NCBI GenBank assembly: GCA_025449695.1
Contig: JANWIW010000007.1
Coordinates: 1 to 34,125 of the forward strand
Reading direction: 5' to 3'
Length of the DNA stretch: 34,125 nucleotides
Origin: Minisyncoccota bacterium
GTDB lineage: Bacteria; Patescibacteriota; Minisyncoccia; UBA6257; 2-01-FULL-56-20
Of the stretch, positions 7,584 through 14,778 are shown in pieces; position 1 is the first letter of the stretch, and every line of letters begins with the position of its first letter. The position numbers and the translations under genes were made by a program. The notes beneath the pieces were generated by a model. The model had not been told where the DNA came from and did not search any database. It saw nothing but the letters and a program-made list of their open reading frames with translations.

Positions 7584-9089
7584 ATGAGAACAGACCGTAC
7601 CCTAGTCGTTGAGGTTGCAGTAACCGGCACCTACAAAAAACGAAGGAAAGGAGAGAAAGTCAGAGAGGTCACTCTCACCCGTCCCGATTCCCCGATCCTG
7701 CGATCTCATAGCCGCGGTCCGGGCGTGAACCGGGACAGGCAGGGACCAGCAGACAAGAAAGAGCGCGGCTTGCCGCAAGACCTGACGCCCGACAGCCGGC
7801 ACGTCAAGCTACTGGACCTTATGCTCGGCAAGCAGAAAGGAGTCATCGGCGTGAGCGGCATGATCGGCACGTCCCTCGAAGACATCCGTCTCCTGCTCGC
7901 CCACTATGAGGACGTCGACATCAAGCACACCAAGGTCACCAAGTACTGGGCCAAGTCGTACGCGATCCCCAAGAACATCGAACGGCGCATCTTCTCCCTG
8001 CAGCACAGCAATCGGAAGATGCTCCCGCGCGATGTCCTGGCCGAACGCAGCCGGCTGGACAAGGCCGTAAGCATCTTCGTGGCCGAAGCGGTGAACGCGT
8101 TCCTGCGGGAGGTCGAAGAAGAACTTGGCATCACCCGTGAGCAGATCGGCTTCTTCGGCTACCTGGGGCAAACGCTCCGGTACGACCCCGACCCCGTCCG
8201 CATGGAGTTCCAGGCGGATTGGATCAGGAAGCGCGTCATGATCAGTGCGATCGACACGCTCGGGGATCCCGCCGAGATCCGGGACAGCATCGCGCTACCC
8301 GTCGTCTCCAAGATGCGCGAATCCGACATGACCCGGCGGGCCGGCGGGCGCGGCGCGCCCTTGAGCGGCTTTGACGATTACGTCCGCTTCTGGCACGCGA
8401 ACCTCAGCCGGCTCATCCTGAACATCGGCGGTATCGCGAATTTCAGCTTCATCCGCGGTGGTTCCCGCCTTCGCGACCTCCTGTCGTTCGACACTGGGCC
8501 GGGCAACATGGTGATGAACTTCGTCGTGAAGCGACTCACCAGACGCAAACGCAACCCGCTCAAGTACGACGTCGACGGCACTATGGCGAGGAAGGGCAAT
8601 GTCATCAAACCGCTTCTCGCGGAATGCATGATGCACCCCTACTTCCGCCGCAAGCCGCCGATGACCACCGGGGCGGAGACATTCGGCGGGCACTGGGTGA
8701 ACCGGGTCTTCTTCCAGAGGAAGTACGCCTCATGCAAGCCGGAAGACCTCGTCGCCACGGCCGCCGAGTTCACCGTTCGCGCGATCGTTTGGGGCCTGCG
8801 CTTCGTCCAGTCACCCATCCACGAATTCATCGTGTATGGCGGCGGCTCCCTCAATCCGTACCTCATGGAACGGTTGGAGGAAGCTGTCACCGCGGAATGC
8901 CTGCGGCGAGACTGGCAGAAGCCGGACTTCAAGAGGATTGAGGATGTCGACCGCGAGAGCAACATCGGCCCGGAGGACAAAGAGTCCGCCACCGTGGGGC
9001 TCGTCGCGTTCAAGCGGCTGAAGGGACAGGTCACGAACACGCCCGCCACCGGCGCAGGACCGGCCGTGCTGGGCGGGATTTGGAGCTAA
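7584..9089 (+). CDS. Divergent anhydro-N-acetylmuramic acid kinase family protein
   Basis: This 501-residue protein belongs to the sugar kinase/actin fold of the AnmK family, which phosphorylates and opens 1,6-anhydro-MurNAc during peptidoglycan recycling. Recognisable motifs are GVSGMIGTSLED (89-100, replacing the usual GxMSGTSxDG), GGIANFSF, DTGPGNMVM, a YDVDGTMARKG block, TTGAETFGGHW and IVYGGGSLNPYLM near the end. The first 80 or so residues are a basic, low-complexity extension not seen in canonical AnmK, and the protein is over 100 residues longer than usual. The altered phosphate loop makes the exact substrate uncertain. A strong SD fixes the start. A hairpin terminator follows at 9113-9144. 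Confidence 0.82.
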   Translation: MRTDRTLVVEVAVTGTYKKRRKGEKVREVTLTRPDSPILRSHSRGPGVNRDRQGPADKKERGLPQDLTPDSRHVKLLDLMLGKQKGVIGVSGMIGTSLEDIRLLLAHYEDVDIKHTKVTKYWAKSYAIPKNIERRIFSLQHSNRKMLPRDVLAERSRLDKAVSIFVAEAVNAFLREVEEELGITREQIGFFGYLGQTLRYDPDPVRMEFQADWIRKRVMISAIDTLGDPAEIRDSIALPVVSKMRESDMTRRAGGRGAPLSGFDDYVRFWHANLSRLILNIGGIANFSFIRGGSRLRDLLSFDTGPGNMVMNFVVKRLTRRKRNPLKYDVDGTMARKGNVIKPLLAECMMHPYFRRKPPMTTGAETFGGHWVNRVFFQRKYASCKPEDLVATAAEFTVRAIVWGLRFVQSPIHEFIVYGGGSLNPYLMERLEEAVTAECLRRDWQKPDFKRIEDVDRESNIGPEDKESATVGLVAFKRLKGQVTNTPATGAGPAVLGGIWS

Positions 9090-9112
9090 GCTCCATGAGG
9101 AGAGAATTGCAT

Positions 9113-9144
9113 GAATGAGGAGGGCGACATACGTCCCTCCTCAT
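9113..9144 (+). terminator. Hairpin downstream of the AnmK-like gene
   Basis: An 11-bp perfect stem (AATGAGGAGGG paired with CCCTCCTCATT) with a 10-nt loop lies about 20 nt after the stop codon. The tract after it (CCAATTTC) is only weakly U-rich, so its efficiency is uncertain. Confidence 0.6.
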
Positions 9145-9180
9145 TCCAATTTCAAGCCTTCGCCGGAACGCGAAGTACTG

Positions 9181-9186
9181 TATAAT
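9181..9186 (+). promoter_or_regulatory. -10 box TATAAT, leaderless promoter
   Basis: A perfect TATAAT is followed by 6 nt and the ATG at 9193, so the transcript should begin at the start codon. No clear -35 box is visible. Confidence 0.6.
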
Positions 9187-9192
9187 GGAACT

Positions 9193-9663
9193 ATGCCAGG
9201 CATCCGCTGGGAAGCGCCCGAGTTCGAGCATCGCCCCAAGACGGCGGGCTGGTATTGGACCACCGTCGTCATCGCGGTCGTCCTTCTCGCGCTGGCCATC
9301 TGGCAAAAATCCTTCCTCTTCGCGCTTTTCATAATCATCGCCGAGGTCCTGGTCATCGTCTGGGGCGCCATCGAGCCGCCGACAGTGAAGTTCGAGCTGA
9401 CCGACAAGGGGCTCCGGGTCGGCGAGCGCCGCTACTACCCCATGCGCGAACTGCATTCCTTCAGCGCGGATTCGGAAGGCATACTGGATCCCGCCTACCC
9501 GGAGGTCGTCATCCGCTTCCGCCACCACTTCCGCACGCCGCTCAGGATAAAGGCTCCTATGTCCTGGTTACCGGAGGTCCGCCGGGAATTGCAGGCTCAT
9601 ATCCCGGAGGAGCATTTCGAACCCGGCATGACCGAGGTGCTGGAAAGATATCTCGGTTTTTAA
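9193..9663 (+). CDS. Two-helix membrane protein with PH-like C-terminal domain
   Basis: A 156-residue protein of unknown function. After a short N-terminus (residues 1-17) come two closely spaced membrane helices (about 18-36 and 40-60), then a cytoplasmic beta-rich domain (about 65-140) with the segment KGLRVGERRYYPMRELHSF. That layout resembles small bacterial PH-domain-like membrane proteins found across Parcubacteria. I cannot name a family with certainty. The start at 9193 is set by the TATAAT six bases upstream; a longer frame from 9115 would overlap the upstream terminator hairpin. Confidence 0.82.
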   Translation: MPGIRWEAPEFEHRPKTAGWYWTTVVIAVVLLALAIWQKSFLFALFIIIAEVLVIVWGAIEPPTVKFELTDKGLRVGERRYYPMRELHSFSADSEGILDPAYPEVVIRFRHHFRTPLRIKAPMSWLPEVRRELQAHIPEEHFEPGMTEVLERYLGF

Positions 9664-9765
9664 ATAATTCCGCTCCCATGCTTATCACCCGCCGCATCGC
9701 CACCTGGTCCGCATTCGTACAAGCCTCTGCTTCGTCCTGACGGGAGGCGCTCGCGCAGTCAGCGG

Positions 9766-9784
9766 CCGCCTCCGGCGGTTTTTT
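9766..9784 (+). terminator. Intrinsic terminator before the transporter gene
   Basis: CCGCC-TCC-GGCGG is followed immediately by TTTTTT. It lies about 100 nt after the preceding stop and only 11 nt before the ATG at 9796. It could end the upstream transcript or act as an attenuator in the transporter leader. I looked for a preQ1 riboswitch in 9664-9765 and did not find one. Confidence 0.7.
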
Positions 9785-9795
9785 ATTTCACCAAC

Positions 9796-10458
9796 ATGAA
9801 CAACACCCCACCTCATCTCTCCCGGCGCGCCGCCCTGAAACTCATTGTGGCGCTCGCCATCTACATCACTTCCCTCATCGCCTCCAATACCTTGAGTCTG
9901 AAGCTCATGCCGTTCTGGTTCGATTCGCACCTCTCGGTGACCGTGTTCTTCTTCCCGTTCGTATTCCTCATGACGGACATTGTCGGAGAGGTGTACGGCA
10001 AGCCTTACGCCCGCGCCTTCGTGCTCGCGGGGTTCGTGAGCACCCTGCTCTTCATCCTCTGGTCCGCCATCGCAGTTGTGGCGCCGTGGTCGGGCGATTC
10101 GCTCTGGGCAAAGGAGGGCTACGACATCATCTTCAAAAGCTCCATCCGCATCTCCCTGGCTTCCCTTCTCGCGTTCGCCATCGGGGAATACCAGGATGTC
10201 TTCGTGTTCTTCTTTGTGCGACAACGCATCGGCGCGCGGCTTTTCTGGCTGCGCTCCGCGCTCTCCAACCTCTGGTCCCAGCTTCTCGACTCCTCCATCT
10301 TCATGGTTGTGGCCTTCGCCGGAATATACAGCCCACGGACCATCGGGATCGTCATCGTCACCTGGACCGCTTACAAGGTCGCCGTGGGGCTTCTTTATAC
10401 CCCGCTCTCCTATCTCGGCATCCGGCTCATCCGGGCGGATGACGCTCCTGCGGCATGA
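9796..10458 (+). CDS. Queuosine precursor transporter, YhhQ/VUT family
   Basis: A 220-residue integral membrane protein with about six helices. Family hallmarks are the N-terminal SNTLSLK segment, the FPFVFLMTDIVGEVYGKPYA block near residues 54-74, and the acidic/aromatic stretch ending ASLLAFAIGEYQDVFVFFF. YhhQ proteins import queuosine precursors (preQ0, preQ1 or related bases) for tRNA modification, which suits an organism with a reduced genome that scavenges nucleobases. The gene overlaps the next by four bases (ATGA), suggesting translational coupling. No SD is present; a TATTTC lies 6 nt before the ATG, overlapping the terminator T-tract. Confidence 0.88.
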   Translation: MNNTPPHLSRRAALKLIVALAIYITSLIASNTLSLKLMPFWFDSHLSVTVFFFPFVFLMTDIVGEVYGKPYARAFVLAGFVSTLLFILWSAIAVVAPWSGDSLWAKEGYDIIFKSSIRISLASLLAFAIGEYQDVFVFFFVRQRIGARLFWLRSALSNLWSQLLDSSIFMVVAFAGIYSPRTIGIVIVTWTAYKVAVGLLYTPLSYLGIRLIRADDAPAA

Positions 10459-11162
10459 AGATCACTCCTTACCGGACCAGGCTCTTCCGGGAGCGAGAGG
10501 ATCTCTTCGCATTCACCATCGCCCACCTCCCTACGCCCCGGAACGGCGCGGTGGTGGTCGTGACCTCGAAGATCGCCGCCCTCGCCGAGGGAAGGGTCGC
10601 GCGGGCCGCGGGGCGGCGGGCAAAGGCGGCGGTCATCCGCGCAGAGAGCGACTGGGCGATCAGGACCAAGTACGTATGGCTCACCCTGAAGGACGGCGTG
10701 CTCATGGCATCCGCCGGCGTGGACGAATCGAACGCGGACGGCAAGCTGATCCTCCTGCCGGAAGACAGTTTTCGCGCCGCGGCGCTTCTGAGAAAGCGGC
10801 TCATGGCGCATTGGAGGCTCAAGCGCCTCGGGGTGCTCCTGACCGACAGCCGAACCCTGCCGCTCCGGGCGGGCGTGACCGGCACGGCGCTCGGCTGGGC
10901 GGGGTTCAAGGGCCTCAGGGACTATCGCGGCGAACGCGACCTCTTCGGACGGAAGTTCAAATTCTCCCGCGTGAACGTGGCGGATTCCCTCGCAGCTGCG
11001 GCGGTGCTCGTCATGGGCGAAGGCCGCGAGCGCACGCCGCTCGCCTTAATCGAGGACGCGCCGGTGGAGTTCGCCGAACGCGTGCGGAAAGACGAAGTGC
11101 GTATCGATCCCGCGGATGATATGTATCGCCCGTTCTTCATGGGCCTCAAGCGAAGGCGCTGA
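10455..11162 (+). CDS. CofE-like F420-0:gamma-glutamyl ligase family protein
   Basis: This 235-residue protein has the CofE fold. It carries VVVVTSKIAALAEGRVA (about 35-51), GVDESNADGKLILLPEDS (about 89-106), LLTDSRTLPLRAGVTGTALG (about 132-151) and an AAAVLVMGEGRERTPLALI segment near 185. CofE adds L-glutamate to coenzyme F420-0 using GTP. Here the canonical DTFGRPWRxG element is changed to DSRTLPLRAG, and no other F420 gene is visible, so a different acceptor is likely. It is translationally coupled (ATGA overlap) to the upstream queuosine-precursor transporter, which hints at shared regulation but does not prove a shared pathway. Confidence 0.84.
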   Translation: MKITPYRTRLFREREDLFAFTIAHLPTPRNGAVVVVTSKIAALAEGRVARAAGRRAKAAVIRAESDWAIRTKYVWLTLKDGVLMASAGVDESNADGKLILLPEDSFRAAALLRKRLMAHWRLKRLGVLLTDSRTLPLRAGVTGTALGWAGFKGLRDYRGERDLFGRKFKFSRVNVADSLAAAAVLVMGEGRERTPLALIEDAPVEFAERVRKDEVRIDPADDMYRPFFMGLKRRR

Positions 11163-11243
11163 AACGAAGTCCTGGAAAGCGTCTATCCAATTTTTTGTCG
11201 GCTCAGATGACGCTGTTCGAAAACGCTGATTTCCGCGCCCGCA

Positions 11244-11317
11244 TGTCATCCCGGACTTGATCCGGGATCCAGGTTTCTCTACTTTATTCTGGATGCCGGG
11301 TCAAGCCCGGCATGACA
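11244..11317. repeat. TGTCATCCCGG hairpin repeat
   Basis: A 74-bp intergenic inverted repeat. It starts TGTCATCCCGGACTTGATCC and ends with the near-perfect reverse complement GGCATGACA. Arms are about 28 bp around an AT-rich loop, and each arm can itself fold. It shares its TGTCATYCC terminus with the 180-bp elements at 1606, 18598 and 29534 and the repeat at 34053. The rest of 11163-11381 shows no gene. Confidence 0.8.
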
Positions 11318-11381
11318 GATTCCGAACAGCTCCACACTAGAGATACGGGATTCCGGGCTATACACGCGTACGATAAAAAGT

Positions 11382-11894
11382 TTAACTTTTTTGAGTCGGC
11401 GGCGTGAGGTTACCTAAAACATCGTCCCACTCTTTAACACATAGATTGGCTAACTCTAGCGCATCCTCTAGGCGGCCCGTATCAGTTTCAACACTAAATC
11501 TGAGACTGAAGGTGGTCTCGCTAGGAATAACGTGAGCTGTGCCCGTTGTAGACAACCTTAGTGTCTGATCGAAACTGACCTGTTTATCTAGCACTAGATG
11601 TTTGTATGCATTAGCAATGTCCCGACAGATCGGCAAGCCGATTTTTGTTGGATCTTCTCCCGAAAAGATGCGTGTTCTTTCCTCGTGGGTAAGAACTCCG
11701 GAATTTACTAACCAATCCTTGAGGTGGAAACAATCTTGAAAGAAATGGACCACCGCATCACGTGTATCCTGATACGAACCTCCTCCGTTCCAAATCTGGA
11801 GGCCTTTGAGGTCGTTCTTTGAGTAAGTCTGGGCATAGATTGACCTTAGTTGTTGCAATCCTCGCAATATTCTTTCGTATTGTTCTTGCCACAT
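11382..11894 (-). CDS. Hypothetical protein (170 aa)
   Basis: A soluble, mainly helical protein with no signal peptide or membrane segment and no family that I recognise. It contains DAVVHFFQDCFHLKDWLVN in the first third and CRDIANAYKHLVLDK in the middle, with a beta-rich last third that includes SETTFSLRFSVETD. The His-rich helices might suggest a HEPN-like or nucleotide-handling fold, but this is speculation. The start is taken at ATGTGGCAAG; upstream in-frame codons run into the tRNA. It lies 42 nt downstream of tRNA-Arg on the same strand and may be co-transcribed with it. Confidence 0.7.
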   Translation of the reverse strand: MWQEQYERILRGLQQLRSIYAQTYSKNDLKGLQIWNGGGSYQDTRDAVVHFFQDCFHLKDWLVNSGVLTHEERTRIFSGEDPTKIGLPICRDIANAYKHLVLDKQVSFDQTLRLSTTGTAHVIPSETTFSLRFSVETDTGRLEDALELANLCVKEWDDVLGNLTPPTQKS

Positions 11895-11936
11895 AAAAAG
11901 TACGATGTTGCTGTACTTATGCCGTCTTGACTGTTG

Positions 11937-12008
11937 TGCTCTCGAGAGGAATCGAACCTCTATTACGGGATCCGCAATCCCGTGTCCTATCCGTTGAACG
12001 ACGAGAGC
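11937..12008 (-). tRNA. tRNA-Arg (anticodon GCG)
   Basis: A 72-nt cloverleaf on the minus strand: acceptor stem GCTCTCG/CGAGAGC, D arm GTTC/GGAC, anticodon stem CGGGA/TCCCG with loop TTGCGGA, and T arm AGAGG-TTCGATT-CCTCT. The discriminator is A and CCA is not encoded. Anticodon GCG reads CGC. C35, a major arginine identity base, is present. Bacteria usually read CGU/CGC/CGA with an ACG (inosine) tRNA, so GCG is uncommon. Confidence 0.93.
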
Positions 12009-12097
12009 AATGGCAGTGACAAAGAACATCCCCCCAATCTATCCGCTCCGACGCAACGCTAAGGTGTTGGTCGGAGAGCCGACCGCCTGCGTCGGCT

Positions 12098-12138
12098 TTG
12101 AACGACGAGAGCTCTGCTCCGCTAAAGCTACGCAGAGC
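12098..12138. repeat. Duplicated tRNA-Arg 5' end plus adjoining hairpin
   Basis: TTGAACGACGAGAGC at 12098-12112 exactly repeats 11994-12008, the first 15 nt of tRNA-Arg, 104 bp away. It runs into a hairpin with GCTCTGC/GCAGAGC arms (about 12111-12138). It is either a remnant of a duplicated tRNA or one end of a small excised or inserted segment. Confidence 0.65.
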
Positions 12139-12219
12139 GCAGCATTCCAAATTTGCCCTGCGATTGTAGCAGAAACGGCGGGGCGAGGCAATTTTTATGC
12201 GACCGGTCAGGCGCAGCTT

Positions 12220-12228
12220 TGGTATACT
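12220..12228 (+). promoter_or_regulatory. Extended -10 promoter of the DUF1653 gene (leaderless)
   Basis: TGG-TATACT is followed by 6 nt and the ATG at 12235, a textbook extended -10 with no room for an SD. Confidence 0.65.
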
Positions 12229-12234
12229 CAACCC

Positions 12235-12498
12235 ATGGACGTCCCGTCTCCCGCCGGCATCCATGCTCCCGACCTCAAGAAAGGAGTGTACCGGCATTAC
12301 AAGGGCGACCTTATGGAAGTGATAGGGGTCGCGATGCACAGCGAGACGCTCGAACCTTTCGTCGTCTACCGGCACGTGAGCGGCGAGCGTGAGGACGAGC
12401 CTTACTTTTGGATACGCCCCTACGCCATGTTCACGGGAAACGTGGAAGTGAATGGCGAATCCACGCCCCGTTTCACGTATCAATCTTCCGCACCATGA
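12235..12498 (+). CDS. DUF1653 family protein
   Basis: An 87-residue soluble protein matching the small DUF1653 family by its ordered motifs: KKGVYRHYKGDLMEVIGVA, then HSETLEPFVVYRHV, then WIRPYAMFTGNV and a final PRFTY. The family is widespread and has no established biochemical function. The length is normal. The start is fixed by the extended -10 six bases upstream; a longer frame beginning near 12010 would run from the tRNA through hairpin sequence. The next small gene begins four bases after the stop, so the two likely form an operon. Confidence 0.9.
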   Translation: MDVPSPAGIHAPDLKKGVYRHYKGDLMEVIGVAMHSETLEPFVVYRHVSGEREDEPYFWIRPYAMFTGNVEVNGESTPRFTYQSSAP

Positions 12499-12502
12499 AA
12501 CT

Positions 12503-12733
12503 ATGAGGTACGCATTACTCATCGCCCTGCTCGCAGTTGTACTTATCCTCGTGACCATACAGATCTTCCAGAACGGCTTCGAGCGCGGTTACCTTTCCGC
12601 AATGGAGGAACGCCTCGCCGATCCGGCGAACTCTGCGGCAGTCACCACGAGCTCTTCCACCCCGGGCGCGTTCCAGGGTCCGACCGGCAAGCCATACATC
12701 ATCGGTCCCTCCGCGCCGCCTCCTAATTTTTGA
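12503..12733 (+). CDS. Small membrane-anchored protein (76 aa)
   Basis: One N-terminal membrane helix (about residues 3-22: ALLIALLAVVLILVTIQIF) is followed by a short, Ser/Thr/Pro-rich tail ending in PPPNF. It could be a signal anchor or a type II small membrane protein. No family is recognised. An ATG eight bases upstream meets a stop after two codons, so 12503 is the start. It sits in an apparent operon behind the DUF1653 gene. The following gap (12734-12882) holds a dyad at about 12782-12826 (TTATCCAAT facing ATTGGATAA), a possible shared terminator with the convergent gene. Confidence 0.68.
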   Translation: MRYALLIALLAVVLILVTIQIFQNGFERGYLSAMEERLADPANSAAVTTSSSTPGAFQGPTGKPYIIGPSAPPPNF

Positions 12734-12882
12734 TCTGGAGCTTGGACGGATATCCTCTGTCCCCGCGCCTCTGCTCCGCGCTTATCCAATTATCCAGTAG
12801 CTCCACGATCGTGAGTTATTGGATAACCAGGAAGGGATCGCACTGCCTATTCCCCGAGGCTGGACCGCGAATAGTCTTAAAC

Positions 12883-14427
12883 TTAAAACCGGCATAGCAC
12901 GATCGGCATCTGCCCTGCTGCCGGGGCGATCTCCGTCTTCTCGTCGCAAAGCAACGCGAACACGTTCGCCTGCCAGCGCTCGCGCTGATTCACCGTGACC
13001 GCGGAGAATATGACGAGGCGCGTCCGGTATGTCTCGATCGATCTCTCCCGCAGTTCGCGCACCGTATTTGGATCGAAGAATTGCTGGCTTATCTTCGCGA
13101 CCCGGATATCGGGGTACCACTCCTGGTACACCTCAAGGCTCGTGCCCGGGTTGCCCCACTGCGGATCGGCGAAGACGATGCCCGGACCGGGCTGCTGTTT
13201 TAGGAACTCCGCCACCTCGCGCACCCCGAAGCCCGTGGGCCAATTGGTCACATAGCTCGTCCGCATCCAGGCCGTCGATCCGAGGAAGTATTCCGCGGGA
13301 CGCAACATCATCCTTCCCGCCTGGTAGCCCCAGTTCAGGACGAGTAGCGCGCCGAGCGCAAGGACGACGCGGCGCGCCGGACGAGACAAGGGCGCGGCCA
13401 GGATCCTCGCCAGCATGAGGAGAATCAGGGTGGCCACGGCGGCGTTGTAGGTGTAGTCGTTGAACCCCCGCAGGCCGACGATGACCGCGAGCGATCCCCA
13501 GAGGAACATGGCAGTGATCCCTATCTCTGCCAGCTCACGGCGCCGGAGGGCGCGGAAGAGAAAGAGCGCACAGAGCCCCGCGGCGAAAAGCGAATAGACA
13601 TGGTAGTAGTAATCCCCCACCATCCCTACATTTCCCGCCCAGAGGTCCCTCGGCAGCTGGAGAAGCCCGGCGAGAGGCAGCACCCAGCGAGCATTGAAAC
13701 TCGCGCTGTCCAGCCAAAAGGCGAGCGGCACGATGAGACGGGGCAGGACCATGGCTACGAGGATTGCGCAGAGCGCGAGGAGCACTCGCCGCCGGATCAC
13801 ACGCGCGCGATCCTCCGTCTGGTCCGTCCGGCTAACCCATGGCAGGAGGAGCGCGAGGAGGAGGATCAGCGTGCCGGATTGCTTCACGAGTAGGATGGCG
13901 GCGCCGAGGAGCGCGGCCGTTCCCAGGAACCACCAGCGACCCTTGGATGGGCCGAATGCGCGGAGCATACTCCAGTAGAACCAGGGCGCGAGCGCGGCCA
14001 GGAACGGTTCCGCAATGAACTGCGAGTCGTAGATCAGGACCGCAGGCGAGATGGCGTAGAGGAAGGCCGCGAAGAGCCCCTCCCGCACGCCCCAGAGCTC
14101 CCTGGCCAGCAAGTACATCCCGCACATGCCGAGAAGGGAGATGAGCACGGTCAGAAGGCGCACGGCAAGGACGGGGTCGCGCCCGAGGCCGACCACTACC
14201 GCTCCCAGCCAGTACTGCAGGGGCGGCTTCCAGTCGCGGAACTGGTTGTGGACGGAGATAAACTTGTATCCCTCCGGGTCGCTATGGATCAGTTGCGAGT
14301 ACTGCACGTAAAGCGACTCATCGTTGAATATCGGAAAGGCGCGGATCGTGGCCAGGCGCATCCCCACAAAGATGATCGCGAAGAGGGCAAGCCATACCGC
14401 CGGACGGATCTTGCGAAGCTTCTCCAT
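12883..14427 (-). CDS. GT-C glycosyltransferase, GT39/ArnT-like
   Basis: A 514-residue polytopic membrane protein with about 11-12 helices. The first loop holds FNDESLY (34-40), the acidic catalytic-type motif of lipid-linked sugar transferases, followed by WKPPLQYWL (66-74), a PMT/ArnT hallmark. The C-terminal ~120 residues (after about 385) form an outer domain with PGPGIVFADPQWGNPGTS. These enzymes move sugars from polyprenyl-phosphate donors to proteins or lipids outside the membrane. The substrate here is unknown; the surface protein encoded at 24877-28281 is one candidate. The start is supported by TGG-CATAAT eight bases upstream. Confidence 0.88.
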   Translation of the reverse strand: MEKLRKIRPAVWLALFAIIFVGMRLATIRAFPIFNDESLYVQYSQLIHSDPEGYKFISVHNQFRDWKPPLQYWLGAVVVGLGRDPVLAVRLLTVLISLLGMCGMYLLARELWGVREGLFAAFLYAISPAVLIYDSQFIAEPFLAALAPWFYWSMLRAFGPSKGRWWFLGTAALLGAAILLVKQSGTLILLLALLLPWVSRTDQTEDRARVIRRRVLLALCAILVAMVLPRLIVPLAFWLDSASFNARWVLPLAGLLQLPRDLWAGNVGMVGDYYYHVYSLFAAGLCALFLFRALRRRELAEIGITAMFLWGSLAVIVGLRGFNDYTYNAAVATLILLMLARILAAPLSRPARRVVLALGALLVLNWGYQAGRMMLRPAEYFLGSTAWMRTSYVTNWPTGFGVREVAEFLKQQPGPGIVFADPQWGNPGTSLEVYQEWYPDIRVAKISQQFFDPNTVRELRERSIETYRTRLVIFSAVTVNQRERWQANVFALLCDEKTEIAPAAGQMPIVLCRF

Positions 14428-14435
14428 AGGAGTTC

Positions 14436-14444
14436 ATTATGCCA
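14436..14444 (-). promoter_or_regulatory. Extended -10 promoter of the GT39-like gene
   Basis: Minus strand TGG-CATAAT, 8 nt before the ATG at 14427. The transcript would be leaderless or carry one or two bases. Confidence 0.5.
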
Positions 14445-14465
14445 TCCCCAGATCGAAAGGCGGAC

Positions 14466-14494
14466 TTGAGAATCCTGCCCGGGGAATGTACAAT
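14466..14494 (+). promoter_or_regulatory. Sigma-70 promoter upstream of tRNA-Gly
   Basis: TTGAGA, a 17-nt spacer, then TACAAT. Transcription would start near 14501, about 135 nt before the mature tRNA. The leader contains stacked hairpins: GGACC/GGTCC around CGGGC-TT-GCCCG (about 14535-14563), GAGGGG-CGAA-CCCCTC (about 14566-14583) and the GAA/GAA hairpin at 14608. Confidence 0.55.
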
Positions 14495-14607
14495 AGACCG
14501 GCGAATTGACGTGTCCCAATGCGCCACCTCTGCGGACCAGCGGGCTTGCCCGTCGAAGGTCCGTCATGAGGGGCGAACCCCTCCTTCGCGGTCTTTAGCG
14601 GGCCTTG

Positions 14608-14641
14608 CCCGCCGAAGCCCGCTATGGCGGGCGAAGGCGGG
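14608..14641 (+). repeat. GAA/GAA internal-loop hairpin overlapping the tRNA-Gly 5' end
   Basis: CCCGCC and GCCCGC pair with GCGGGC and GGCGGG, with a symmetric GAA/GAA internal loop in the middle and a TATG loop. The last five bases (14637-14641) are also bases 1-5 of tRNA-Gly, so this hairpin and the acceptor stem are mutually exclusive. The same plan recurs at 14829, 14900 and 16777 with different stem sequences. Confidence 0.75.
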
Positions 14642-14707
14642 TATCGTATATCGGTATTATGCGTCCTTGCCATGGACGAGAGAGGGGTCCGACTCCCCTT
14701 ACCCGCT
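14637..14707 (+). tRNA. tRNA-Gly (anticodon GCC)
   Basis: A 71-nt cloverleaf: acceptor GCGGGTA/TACCCGC, D loop ATCGGTA with G18G19, anticodon stem CGTCC/GGACG with loop TTGCCAT, variable loop AGAG, T arm AGGGG-TCCGACT-CCCCT. The discriminator is U, as in bacterial tRNA-Gly; CCA is not encoded. Two oddities are a C at position 55, where nearly all tRNAs have U (pseudouridine), and a weak D stem (G-U plus a T-T mismatch). Both ends overlap inverted repeats. Confidence 0.88.
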
Positions 14708-14734
14708 CAAAAATAATAGTTATTATTTTTGAGC
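14705..14734. repeat. 30-bp near-perfect palindrome at the tRNA-Gly 3' end
   Basis: 14-bp perfect arms (GCTCAAAAATAATA and its reverse complement) around a GT centre. The first three bases are the last bases of the tRNA, including the discriminator. It could serve as a terminator or a processing signal, or mark an insertion at the tRNA end. Confidence 0.8.
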
Positions 14735-14778
14735 GAGGCTCGCCCGTCTCGCCCTTCGGGGCGGACTGGCGGCCCGCT

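Noticed and set aside
9664-9795. preQ1 riboswitch before the queuosine-precursor transporter
   Set aside because: A terminator is present, but I could not find the compact class I pseudoknot pattern (GAGG...CCTC loop with the A-rich tail) or another known class.
14539-14707. A protein-coding reading across the tRNA-Gly region
   Set aside because: Short frames there cross hairpins and the tRNA, lack an SD or conserved content, and are better explained as structured non-coding sequence.
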